The notes under the pieces are model-generated. The model searched no databases, was not told where the DNA came from, and was given only the letters and a program-made list of their open reading frames with translations. From Aquilaria yunnanensis (Eukaryota; Streptophyta; Magnoliopsida; Malvales; Thymelaeaceae), in assembly GCA_039654915.1 (NCBI GenBank), contig CM077599.1, forward strand, positions 436,501 through 500,500: 64,000 bases of DNA, given 5' to 3'. The position numbers were made by a program, and so were the translations under genes. This document shows positions 1-13,200 of the stretch, one piece after another. Each line of letters begins with the position of its first letter. The first letter of the stretch is position 1.

Positions 1-34
1 TCTTTCTAGGCAGGGGAAATTGAGTTAGAATTGA

Positions 35-829
35 GGGAAAAGTACCAAAAAACTCACTGTAATTTTGAGTTAGTACCGATCTGGTCACAATAGTTTTGGG
101 TGGTTCCAATGTCATCACTAATGTCATAGTTTGTGCCCAAATTGGTCACTAATGTTATGGTTTGGTATTGAATATGTTATCGACCGTTAAAAACCTAACG
201 GAAAATGTGAAATGTTGTTAGTTTTGAAATATTGGGATACTTATATAACTTTTAACAAATTTTTGGAACTGTGTATAATTTATTATTTTCATTTTTTATG
301 CAACAACCACTTCTATCCTTCTCCAAATCCGTCATTGGTCCCTCCAGAAATAATATTCAAATTATTAACCACATTATAATACTACAAATAACCCGAACCC
401 TGATCAAATGAAACTCATTTATCAAATATTGATGTATTTCTGATTATCTGCTTCCTAGTGTGATAGTTTTTATAATCTATAATAGGGATCTCCAATGCTA
501 CCTCCTCCAGCATTGCCTCTGTCACCAGTGGTGGCTTTGGCGGTGACCGATGCAGTGGCTGACGTATAAGAAAAAGAAAATGGTAAATTACACAGAGTTT
601 ATGAAGTTTATTAAAAGTCGCATTAGTACCCTAAGATTTCGAAACAACAATGTTTCACTTTTACCATTAGGTTTTTTAATAGTCGATGATATATTCGGTA
701 TCAAACTGTAATTTTAATGGCCAATTTGGTGCCAAATTATGACATTGCTAATGACATCGGAATCACCTAAAACTATTGTGACCAGATCAGTACTAACCCA
801 TAACTATAGTGAGTTTTTTAGTACTTCCC
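35..829. mobile_element. Non-autonomous Mutator-like element (MULE MITE)
   Basis: About 200 bp at each end form terminal inverted repeats: the left end begins GGGAAAAGTACC and the right end closes with GTACTTCCC. The repeats align throughout 35-240 and 630-829 with scattered mismatches. The element is flanked by a perfect 9-bp duplication, TAGAATTGA, at 26-34 and 830-838. Long TIRs with a 9-bp duplication are the hallmark of Mutator-like elements. There is no transposase; the 400-bp centre holds no coding sequence I recognise. Confidence 0.85.
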
Positions 830-838
830 TAGAATTGA

Positions 839-2050
839 CAGTGTCTTGTAGTTGTGAGTAGTAGTTTGTTGAATTTAGCTCATAGGTACTGAGAACATGA
901 AAATTAGGTGTTGGAACTATACTACAGCATGCACTTTCTCTAAACGGCTGCATATCAATATTAATTTTGCTTAATCCTTTGCTTTGCCAACTGATAAATT
1001 TTCAAGTGAACTTCAAGGCTAAGCTTGACACATTCTTTAATTGATGACTCGAAGTTTTGTTTTCTGTTTTTTGTTTTTTTGCTTCCTCGTAGAATGGGAA
1101 GCAACTTTATGACGTTATGGTGGAAAGAGCCGGCCCTTCAAAAACAAGTGGACCAAAGGAAGCGTGACGTTATGGCTTAAGTGTTTTATTTTGAGAGTTG
1201 CAGAAGCATAACGGATGAGAATGCCTGAGGCCAATCCTTCATTCTATCCGCTAGGCAAAGCACATTATACCTGCCAATATAAATCGGTAAATACTCTCGC
1301 CTGTAAACAGTTTTACCCAATAATATTTCTGCTTGCCGATTCAAAAATCTAAATACCTACTATGGCTCAACATAATTTTACATGCTTTACGCAAGTATAT
1401 AAAGTGAAAAGAGGCCAAGTTAATGAATAGGAACGAATGGCACCATTGGAGCTGAGGTAAGGCACAAACTACCAGTTCCCTTGGAGTTATAATTCTCTGC
1501 CTTTATCTGCTAGTCCCAATAAATGGCTTTGATTTGGGTAATCAGTCACCATATGATATGAGTGTCTGGAAACTTGTTCAATGTCCTCAGAAGTCGAAAA
1601 ATGCGTGAAAGGATTTGCGAGTCTGACAAAAACAATTGGTATAACTGTTTATTCAAGATTAATGGATTGAAACCTCTGAAAGTGGAAAATAAAAAACACA
1701 CACACATTCTTGATATTCTTCTATACAGTTGCAAAATTCAGGCGCTCCATTCCCAATATTCTTGTAATGCAAGCTTGAAACGAAGTTCCACCAAGTCTTC
1801 TAACTTAATGTCTGTATAATCTGTCGGGCAGAAATGATAAGTTGGGGTCAATTATAGCAAAGATGCATCAGTAAAGTTCAGGTATTCATGTGACCTAATC
1901 TGGTGCATGGGTAAGATCAAGTCGAATGATCGACAGCTTTTGGGCAATGTTGCCCCTCATCCGCTCAAACATTACCTTCAAAATTGAATTACTGCTTTTG
2001 TCAACCTAATAGCAGGAAGAAGGTTGCCGGATTGAGAACCAGGCAAAGAA
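839..2050. other. Intergenic stretch, no gene seen
   Basis: AT-rich sequence between the MULE MITE and the 3' end of the FkbM-type pseudogene. The short open frames here show no similarity I recognise and no splice-linked coding pattern. Confidence 0.5.
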
Positions 2051-3265
2051 TCAAAATTCTGATACTTTATGTGAATCCTTGGTACAATGTGCATCAATAC
2101 CACGCCAGGTGCAATGTGTGTAGCCCACACTTGGATGGAACTCCCGGATCTCTGCCAAAGTAGTGTTGCTTGGTAGCAGTAGTCTCTCATCCTCCTCATA
2201 TATGACGTATGGAGCTTCGTTTGTCTCTTGATAACAACTTTTTGGCTCCCTTCAATGCATGATATTCCCACCCCTGAACATCAATTTTCAGGAGAAGCAC
2301 TGGCTCCGACTCTGGAATCACTTCATCAAGTGGAATTGTCCTCACTTGAATTGCTATCTCTTCGTTGGATTTAAATGCCAGACTTGCACCAGTAGCAGAA
2401 ACAGCACTGTTGTTAAGCCTGCCCACCAACTGATAATTGCAGACAGGTTCCATGTGAGTGAGGCAAAAAGTAAGTAAGAGTATAGACAAGATAGTTACTT
2501 GCTACCCAAGGTAGCAAACAAACAACACCAGTAATCAAACGGCAGAAAACTGGTTTGAGTGGATCAAGCGACTCAAACGAATGGTTATTAATTTGGTTAA
2601 AGTACACACAGGAGCCTCGAAGTAGAATATTGGCACGGTTATATGAAAGGTGAGTGACACCGAGAGAGGTGCAGTAGTATTTTTAAGCGAATGCAAATCC
2701 AACTGAGAAACCCAGAGATGCATTTGAAGCTACGGCAAGCATAATGAGATACTACCTTGTGGAAAGTAATATTCCCGTTCTGGTCAGAAGCAGCGGCCTC
2801 AAAGACTGTAACCAAGTCAGCGATTTGATTGAACCAAACCCCGTCGCAAAGGCTCTGCAAAATTCTCCAAGATGAGCTCAAAAGCAAAGACTTTGAAGCC
2901 CATTACGGCAGCCGCAAAGCTAGTGATCCCAACTTTGGCACCGACATCAACGACCAACCCAGTTCGAGTCTCTCCCTCGAGGACACCCTGGACGGTGGCA
3001 GAAATCTCAGGCTTGCGGAAAGCCTTGCCCTTGCGAAGGCAGACGATGTTCTTGTGGGGCTTCAAGGGGAGGGTGCCGAGGTCTGCGAGGGAGTAGATAA
3101 AGGGGTACTTAAGATTTTCGACTCTGTTGGCGATGATGGGGTGGGGTGGGATGGTGATGGCAATGGCAATGTCTAGGTTTGGAGGGGGGAAGGGTGAAGG
3201 GCAAAGGCAATGGGAGAGATGGAGGAGAGGGAGAGATAGACGAAAATGGAAAGGAGGAGAGTCAT
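2051..3265 (-). pseudogene. FkbM-family SAM-dependent methyltransferase, frameshifted
   Basis: Two exons are visible, about 2756-3265 and 2051-2429, joined by an intron with GT and AG ends. The first encodes a hydrophobic, signal-peptide-like start (MTLLLSIFVYLSL), a segment reading YSLADLGTLPLKPHKN, and the SAM-binding motif VVDVGAKVGI. The second encodes RLNNSAVSATGA, IPLDEVIPESEPVLLLKIDV and QGWEYHALKGA, which are typical of plant FkbM (Methyltransf_21) proteins. The tail reads EAPYVIYEEDERLL and ends in HCTKDSHKVSEF. The frame breaks at least three times: after the signal peptide in a C-run near 3188, near 2862 (between FAFELILEN and LQSLCDG), and near 2225 (between LLSR and EAPYVI). Family members methylate small molecules or sugars; the substrate here is unknown. 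The usual Asn of motif I appears as Lys. Sequencing indels are possible, but NUP205 next door reads cleanly over 5.6 kb of exon. Confidence 0.75.
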
Positions 3266-4279
3266 GGCGTCCAAGAATTTGCTCTCTTCCTAGCATTTGC
3301 CATCAAGAGAGTTGCCCGATCGGCGGCCACACTATAGCATATTTAAAGTTTCCTGTTTCAGCTCGTAGCGGAGGCAACCAACAGCTACCTTTTGCTTGCT
3401 TCCAATCCCAATCACTCTGGCCCGGTCTAAGGCAGTACCAATTACAGCACGATTTCTTTTGATGGAATAAAAATTACTCCTACATCGACAATTAATAGGG
3501 TTACAAGTCATAAATAGTTCGGTCCCAGAGAAAAAAATTAATTTTGTTGATTTTTTTTTGTTTAATTTCAAATCAGAAAGATTTCTGGATCCATTAGGAC
3601 AATCGCATTATCTTAATCGATATCATAGAGCTTAAAAGATTGAAGAAGAAGAAAAACCTTTAAACAATAAGAGTGATGGGAAGAGTGTCAATTTGGATCT
3701 AACGGCATAATCCTTGGGACAGCTCCCCCCCCGGATGCCTACGACCCAGAGGAGGATTGTCCGAGGTGAAGGGTTGCAACCAGAGGCTTCTATTCAGATC
3801 TCCCAGGTTACAACCCTAAAATTTCAGGAATGCCTCGGAGAGTAGAGAGCTTGTTTTATTCCCAAATTATCACTCTAGTTTCTCTTCACGGTCAATATTG
3901 TTTGTGTTGTTGGGTTTTGTTTGTTTCCCCCAAATTAGCAAGTGTATGTTTGAACATACTTCAAATATGCTATAAACGTCAACTAAAATCCTCCACAATT
4001 GTACAATCGATATCAGTTGGTTCAGGCTTAGGATGCTCTAATTCTAGTTGGTAACCTGAGAGAGAGAAGTAAAGGCCTAATTTTATATTTTCAAATCTCC
4101 ATCCAATAACGCGTACCTTGTCATATGGGGCCGAAAAACTCGAATAACACCCTATACTATACTCTATTTGCCACTGCCACTGCCAATCATCACTGAGGCA
4201 AGTGTATAAATATAAATAACATTTGAGCACAAATTGGCTATTCTTTTCGGCAGGCCACGAATAGAATAGTGCCCCATAA
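3266..4279. other. Intergenic: FkbM upstream region and NUP205 3' flank
   Basis: No coding pattern was found. The part nearest 4280 should hold the NUP205 3' UTR. The part nearest 3266 should hold whatever promoter the FkbM-type gene had. A run of C bases occurs at about 3725. Confidence 0.5.
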
Positions 4280-7200
4280 TCACAAACCCAACTTCTGGAT
4301 TGTTATTTCTTTCACTGAGCTTACTAATCTCCGGAACACCTTCAAATTGCGACCTAATTTCTCCTGCACCACCACATCAAAAGCACCCTACATGTTACTA
4401 CATTGCATAACCAATTTCCCATAAACATACAATCCAACTAAAAGCACACAACGGTTAGTACGTATTGTCAGTCACAACCATCATAAAATGCATTAAAATT
4501 TAATTATCCACGTGGCATCGATATGGATGTTTTCTGTTCTGATTAGATTTTCTATTTGAACCAATACAACTTCCTTTTTTCGCACAAGATGTTATCAATG
4601 GACGTGCAGTAGTTCCCCTTCAAAGCTGTAACTAAATTAACGTACCTCACTTAGAGATTCAAGTCGTTCTAAGATTGGAACCAACTTTCCACACAATGAC
4701 GACAAGTCCTCTCCCTGGTCAGATTTCGAACTGTGTGCTCCTAGCTTGTCAGATACACTAAGCAGAGTATGACAACCAAAGTAATCACAACAGGATAATG
4801 AACAATATTATGCAAACCATCTGTAGTTACACAGATTTCACTCAGCAGTTAAACAGCCCACAGTCTGGTAATCCATGGAAAACATCAAATATCTACTTTA
4901 TCCTTTTCTTTTTCTTGTTCTGTTTACCACACATATAATCCGGTAATGCAACAACTTTAATCCACAAAAATAGTGCAACAGCTTTCATCCTAAACAATAA
5001 ACAATATGGTAATGCAAAAACTACTAAATGGCAGAAAAATTATACCTTTCTTGAAAATGAATGAGGATGACATTCAGCACTTGCTCAGCAAGAGATAGCT
5101 GTAAAGTAATTAGTTGATCTCTATTACCAGCAACTTGGCACATTTCCACCATTGCAATATACCTCCTGTAGAATTAAAAAGACCCATCATACTGAATAAA
5201 TTTGTACTCCAGACCATATCAAATTAGATTTAAAAATTATGCCCCAAACTTGTTCCATGAAAAGTAAACAGACACACATGCCTCTTTACCAGAGATCAAC
5301 CCCATCCCAATGGCAAGCCACCAGTCTCCCCATCCCTCCAACACAGCAAAAATTATCTACCAGATTTTAATGTCATGATAAATACTGTTAAAATTATCCA
5401 CAATTAAGAAGCCTTACAGTAATATAACCCACTAACACTCACTGTTACTTCTATTTTTTTTTGGGGGGGGAACTCAGAAAGAGATAAAGAGACAAAGACA
5501 GACACGAGATTTATAACTATGAAGAACCACAGGCCCATCTATACTAAAAAGGAAAATAGAAACAAAAAAAATGGTAGTACAACAAGATAGCTAGCAGCAT
5601 TTGGATATCAGTTTCTGAGGATATATGTCTTAGAAGTCAAGCGACTACATGAAGAGTCAAGGTAACTCTATTAATACTCCACATAAAAATTTATTTACCA
5701 CACTTAGGCTGTAATCATAGTAGATAACTGAAGACATATAAGAAAGCCATATACCACTCTTGTATATCATCAAATGATGAAGCAAGATCCCGTCTAGCAC
5801 ACATTTCAATAACTTCATCGACCTCCTGTCTAGAGAGTTCATTGATGTCATGTATCTGCAAAGTCAAACAAGTAAAATTTTACTTTTTTATGTGCAAAGA
5901 ATGAAGGCCTAAACCCTTTTGGATCTTTGAAGCACGATTACCTTACTAAGTAGTAATGATTTTTCCTCAGCTGCTCTTTCCATGGAAGTTGTCACAGAAT
6001 TGAGCAGAGAACTGAGTAAAGTTAGGGTAGGCTGCTGCATACTGACTAGAGACTGGTTATCAGGAAATCTATCTGAAACCTGTGACCAACTTAGAGAATG
6101 GAACATATCATCCCACAATGGTGACAATATATAGAGGCAAGAAGTTTATATCACAATCTTTTCTACACACCTGTAACCGTAGAGATTTCTTTGTTACTAG
6201 AAAGCATAGGTAAGAACTCAGGCTAAAGCACAAATGAGCTATGTCCACTTCCGACTTCCTGTGAGACTGGTAAATTGTTGAAGCATAGAAAATAGATGAG
6301 TAGAGTGGTCCTTCTAAGTAGAAAAATTCTTGTTACATCTATTCAAGAAGATGCAGTAGCCTACCTCATTGGACCGTGCTGAGCGAGTAAGAATAGAAGC
6401 ATCCAGATCACGAGAGAACAAATGAATCATCAAACCAAAAAGACCTTGAACAAACCCATATTCATCATTTTCTTCATAAGGCCAGACCTAAAACAGTATC
6501 AAACCGCTTCTCAAGAGGCACAGGAGGCAGTGTAAATAGAAATTCTGAACTCTGAAGGGTGGTCCAGAAGCAACAAAAAAGACAGTTCAAACTAGATGAT
6601 TTGATCACTTAAGAAAACAATGCGTCTATAATTTGGGCAGATTGTATCGCAATTTCACTTCTAAGAAATCACTAAAAACCAAAAAGAATATTGGAAGGAT
6701 TGATACCTTGCTGAGTATGCCAACGACAAGGTTGATCTGCTCCATCATCAATTCACCAGCTTCAGAAATGTCTTCCTGAAGGATTTGATCAAAGAGCAAT
6801 TGATGTCCTTTGACCAAATCTATGACTTCGCGGACAATTTTATTCTTCACCTAGAATACACAACAAATGATAGAGAGATAAACTAACATGTGTTTTATCC
6901 TAAATCAGCCACAGGACTCCCATGGCCTTATATTCAGGTAGCACTTATGGCCAATTGGTTTAGCATTTAATATTTTGACACGATTCAATCATAGTTCTAA
7001 TCATTGAGTTAAATATCGTGGTATACCGTTTACCTCAGGTAAGTGGTAGGTAGTACAAATTTTTTTGTATTTTGTCATTTTTTCGCATGAAATACCGTAG
7101 TATTTTGCAGTATTTCACATACTAGTAATTTTTTCTGTACATTTTGTCAAAAAACCGCGGTATACCACAAATACTGCAAGGTACATATCGCAGTATTCTA

Positions 7201-10200
7201 TTTTTCGCAGACATGTGTGAGATAATTTTTTTTTCTTTTACTTTTGCTTTCTGTTTTTTTGGATATTAGAAAATGTATTGTTATTATTAAAGTATTGTTT
7301 TTTTTTTCTCTTCTATCAATAAATTAGTTTTTTTTGCTGAGTAATATTTATTTTGCCCTATATATAACATTTTTTTAGGTTTTTTATATAAAAAAATATC
7401 TTCTATCATATATATTTTATTTATATTTGATAAATTATGATGAGAAAAATTAAAATACATATAAAAATATACAAACAAAAATTTATTTAATTTATTTCAT
7501 CTTAAAATAATATTCAAACTTTTTTTTTTTTGTGAAAACGGTAACGGTATGTAATATGGTATACCGTGCGATATACCTTAAAAATATGAGGTGCAGTGTA
7601 CCTAGTGGTAACGGTATTTAACAACTTGGTTCTAATACTTAACAAAAATGAATAGAATTCTATTTTGTAGCCTCATCTTCATGCACAAGACAAGAGTCAC
7701 ATCTCAATTGTTTCAACTGGGCTTTTATGTAAAGGACAGGTTTAAAATGCTGCCATATTAGTTAGTCACCGAATCCTTACGTATATCAACTTACTGCCTG
7801 TTAATGTTGAGGTGGGGGGTTAGGTGATTATGTTTGTCAAAAAATAAGACAAGAAAACCTTAACTAATCAAGCAATCTCTCTTATAAAATCACTGCAGAA
7901 AACCAAAAAAAAAATTCTATAAAAAACTATTGCAAGAATCATACTAGCAAATCCCTTACCCTTTTTTCCTAAATTGATGAACAGCTTGTATCAATTTCCA
8001 CACATGTGCACATACATAATGTACATGTATAGATTATTGGAAAAAAAAAGTTGATTAAATGGTAAACTCCCATAAATAATTATGATTTTAGGATAACACT
8101 AACAGTTTTGAAAGGAGAATATTGTATCGCTCTGTGTTGCTAACCTTGCCACACATAGTATATGCAGTCCTTTTACTTGTTTTATAATGAGCTAGGCATA
8201 ACTACTACTAGGTTTTCCAGTGAAATTCCTTACCTCCAACATATCAGAAGTATCAACTAAAAAAGTCAGAGAAAACACCAATCTCAACATTGGAGCTATA
8301 ATCGTCCTCTGTTTGTCAATGTCTAGAGCTACATCTCTCCGATGTTTTAGATCAAACCTCCTGAAACTTCCCTGGCAAAGATTTAACTACGGTAAGCTGA
8401 CAACAAAGAGTATGGATAAAATTAATGAATCACACTTCAGAGTTTTACCTGCAAACTAATGCCCTTGCACGAAGATAGATGCTCCAAAGCACCCATGGAA
8501 AAGAGCACCTGGGCACCAGATTTCCCATACTTGTAACTGATCCTCAATAGCAATAACAGTTCAGCCTTGAGAGTGCAAGCCCTTTGCATCGCATCCAAGG
8601 AATTGCCACCATCCTGAATCAGATACGGTATGTCCACAAAGCATAAAGAAAAATTCAGTTTTTGCGTAAAGAAGTCAATTAAATATTTGAAATAAAAGGA
8701 AAATGGAGGCCCACTGCTTCTCTAAATGTGGATTTTCTAAGTTCTGCATGTACAGATTTTTTTCCTGAAAACCATATGTGCACATCTTTTTTTTTTGTTG
8801 GTTTTGTTGGGGGGGGGGGGGGGGGGGGGGGTGGTGGGTTGTGGAGACAGAAGGACCTATCTGCCCAATGGAATAAGCTCTTTCAATCTTACATGGTAAG
8901 CTAAACCATTTTCCCTTAAATTATTTTTCTTTTCATTTCTTTCTTTTCTTTCTTTTCAGCATCCAGAATGCTTACACCAGGTATTTCAAATGTTGATAGG
9001 CTCATGGGTAAAGGTAGCTCACACGGTTCAATCTTAGCCATGGAGTATATTGACAGAAAATATCCCACATGGCCAAAAGAAGGGGTTAGTCAAGGCTTTA
9101 TATAGTGATGAGCCTCCTCTCCACCCATAACTAACTGGTTTTGAGTTGGATGCTTTCAAATGGTATCAGAGCCTAAGGTTCCCCGGCCATTGCAAAAAAT
9201 AGCCCACGTGATAGAGCCAAACCATCCTACACGTGAAGGGGTGTATTAGGTGGAAATAACCCACACGGTCAAGAAAAGGGGTTAGTCAAGGCTTCATATA
9301 CTGATGAGACCTTTCCACCCTAGCCAATTGTTTTTGGGTTGGATGCTTTAACAGAGTAATCTCCACATGATGGAATTGCCTAACTCTTACCTACAGACTG
9401 CTGTGTCTTTTTTTTCCTTCAAGTTTACCTACCACCTGCCCCTATTTCTAAAGGAGATAACGTAATGCAGTTCGATTAAACATTGACCTAATCTGCTTGT
9501 ACTATACATAAAAAAAAAACCTAAAAAAAGTTAAAAAACTTAATTGGGAGCCTCATCCATTTGTTTGTGTTGGCAACAAAACCCATTTAGCAACGGATAA
9601 AGATCAAATGTCATTAGAATCCAAATCAATCAGCACATTCAAAAAGGCTTAGGCATCTTTGGTTTAGTGCCCAAACAGCATGTGTCTGTGTATGTAACCC
9701 AAGAATTCAGCAGACAGTAATATGAAACAGGTGAACGAAATTATTAGGAAAACCAAAAATCACTTAGAATGCTGATCAAGATGCTAAATGAGAAGAATTG
9801 GAGACAATTCGAGGTGAACAGACCAAAAATATAAAAGCTACATCAAAATAGTCTTAAGCACTAAAGAAAATTAACAGACTTCTTTCTATGAGAAACTGAA
9901 CACAGTTGATGAGGCAGTACTATCAAAAACAGATGGTAGTTACACAGTAGTGAAAGCAGCAGTATCTAATCTGTGGCTTTATTGCTATAGCTGAGATTTC
10001 ATACACTGATGCGCATTGTAAATTCGATTGAACCAGGATTGGGAGTTGCAAAACTTCAGATTTAGGACAAGCAAAACTATTCTCTGAAGTAATGCGTGAG
10101 CTCAAGAATCAGCTCCTACTTGGTCAAGGAAAGCAGATAACACCAGGCAGGAAAAGTTACTAATCCTAACAAGGCAAGAACCTAGTAAAGCTTCTATCTT

Positions 10201-13200
10201 CAAATTGACTACTCAAATTATCTCTCGTACAAATAAATGCATCCAAAACATAAATTGGATCAGCTCCTACTTAGTCAAGGAAAGCAGATAATACCTGACA
10301 GGAAAAGTTACTTATCCTCATGAGGCAAGACCTCAGAAACCCTCTACTTTGAAGTTGGCTTAAGAAATATCTCTCATGATCCATACAAATTAATGCATCC
10401 AAAACATAAATTGAAATTGTCTTCCCAGGTTCACTGCCCTGTGTTGCATCCTTGATTACCTATGAACCATAATTCATCAGAATGAGCTAATGTGAGTAGA
10501 GTAAACGAGAAAAAAAAAAACAACAATTTCAGATTAACGTGGCCATATAAAAGGAACTATGTAGCAAAGAGGGGATTCAAACCACAAAGCAGAATGACAT
10601 TGCCATTCCATATCTATTCCACAAACCAAACAACCCCTAAGTTAACCATACACTTAAACATTTCACATAAAGTGATCTCCCAAAAAAAAAAAGCACAGCA
10701 TAACATTCTCTGCGGCACTCGCTTACGAGCCGTTTTAGCTCCTACCATGGAGAATAGGCAGTAAAAAAATCTCTCCCTCCATGCACTACTTTTCAGTTAT
10801 TCTTCACATGCCTCATGCACAAAGAATGTCAAAAGAAAAGTCACAGAATACACGATATAAAAGCCTCTCCACATGTCCAGCTAAAAGAAGTTGTATACAG
10901 AACAAAATTGAGAAACCCTCAATATCAATTCCCAAAAATAAAAAAATATTGTTCAATTGCATAGATAAAAAATGATCAATCTTGTTCTTATGGCTATTCT
11001 ACATATGAGACAACTGGCACCAACCAAATCCAACATGGCTTGAGCTTCATTCCTTAGTATAGAAAAGTTGGCGTGGGCTAGCTCTGCCTGCTCTTTGTCA
11101 AGCTGCAAAATGTAAAGCACCAATTTTAGCTTTCTTAGACCAACACATGCCAAACATGATATATTCTTTAAGCACAAATTTTAACTTCCCTTTGACCAAC
11201 ATATGCCAAACATAGGTAGCAGATATATTCTTTATGATATGTGTGTTTGCCATCAAATGACCTTGAACCAACATATGACAATCATAAGTCACAAAGACAA
11301 ATCTTGACAAGCTACATGCCTTCTGGAGATCCAATTCTTCACCATCTTGTTCATCAAGTAGTAAGAACTGTAGAACAGGTGTTGGTATATCAGGTGCAAC
11401 TGTATGCTGGCAATACTGGAAATAGCTCAGTAGCAGGGCAAACTGGCTGAGGATGTAGGAAGGAACAAAGGATCAGATACTACAGGAAAATTTTCTCAGT
11501 GAAAAGAAAATGAAATCATATAATTTCATCAAGTACTATACCGTCTCCTCAAGGCTTCTGATGATTCAGGTCTCAGAATGGCCATGACAAGCTTGAACAG
11601 TATAGAATGGCACGCACCATTTGATAATTGTTTCACCATTATAATATCAAGACAAGTAATACCATCAGGATTCGGTCCATTGGGGCATAAAAACCTATTG
11701 TCACGCAGCTTAGCCATGCATGTAAGAGCAACCTGTGAAACATCCGAACAAATACAACAAAACATCAATTACGTCCACCAGAAGTACCACATTAGTCAAA
11801 TAAAAACTGAACTACCTTTTCTTACCAAAAGCAAAACTAGATTAGTAAATTGCATTCCTTTTCAATCACTAAAAAAAAAAACGATGGCTCAGCAGCCTGT
11901 ATACTGATGTTGTGTGTCAAAGGCTACCTGAATCAATATAAATGCCATTTTCAAAGAGCAGTCTGGAGAGGCGGAAGCAGTTAGAGATGCATCTAGAATT
12001 CTGAACATCAAAAGACATGATGTTAATAGTGTTTAAAACAGTGGAAATGCACATGTCAAAATACAGGGCTTACTGGTACAAAATTTCAGATCGATTTTCA
12101 AGGTATGATGTGCGTCTTGATATAGCAACCTGCCAAAGTATAGAATGAGTTGCTATAATAGCTAAGATATTTATCCCCAAATATACAGAGTGCAAAAACA
12201 TAAACCTCAGTAATTTGTGACCAGCCAGTTAACATATGAAGCTGGGCAGCCTGCTCCTCAAGGTTTTTATTGCATCTCCATCCCCATCTCAGCAATTGTT
12301 GAATCATCTTTCTGACCTCATTCAGCTCAGCTTCCATGCCAAAGTTGCCCAACTGAGGATAGACAGAGTTAGACTTCTGTAAATGTCAAAACTTGGATAG
12401 AATGGTCAGAGCGAATGGTTTTAAGTCTCCAAAGCATTCACTGATTAAAGATATACTTATTAGCTATTGGAATAAACCTGCCAAAGTTTGTCCCTCAGTG
12501 CAGCAAGATCAATCAGACGATCACCTCGCTCCGAATAGTAGTAGATGCCTCCCCTTCCAGAAGCTGTAGGATCTCCAAGTATGTCCTCTACCTACAGAAA
12601 TTATCATTTTCAATTGCACTAACTGTACACAGAATACAAAGCCCCCCTATAAGTTGCTAAATCTTACCAGTGCATCATATTTCATGGTAGAAGAATTTGG
12701 AGGAAGCTTAACACGGGTATCAGGTGACTTGAATTGAATAACTTCAAGTAAATCTAATACCTAAATTTGATTCCAAACAAAAAGATCATTAATCTCAAAA
12801 GTAGAAAAAAATGGAACAGCTGAACAAATTCAGAAGGGGTAATACCTTACTCCTTTCAGTGGCTCTAGTTCGAGCATATTCTTTACCGTCTTGGGCACTA
12901 CCTGAATGAGAAATGATTTCAGCACTGATTGGAGAAACATTCTGCCCAAAAAGATGAGCAAGGATACTTTGACGGGCTTCACAATGGCCGGAGCTGTTCA
13001 CATAACCAGCATGCAGCTCAATAGCTAAAAGTTTCAAAAGCCATGCTCTCTGAAGAGATGAATCAGGATATCAGTAATGAGCTATAAGAAGGTTAAGCAC
13101 TGTATTGTCTCTTATGCTAATAACAGACAATTTCATTGTTGTAAAATAACCGGGTAACTAACATATGTGAATAAGCAAAACCCTTTTGGGTCCCAAAGGA

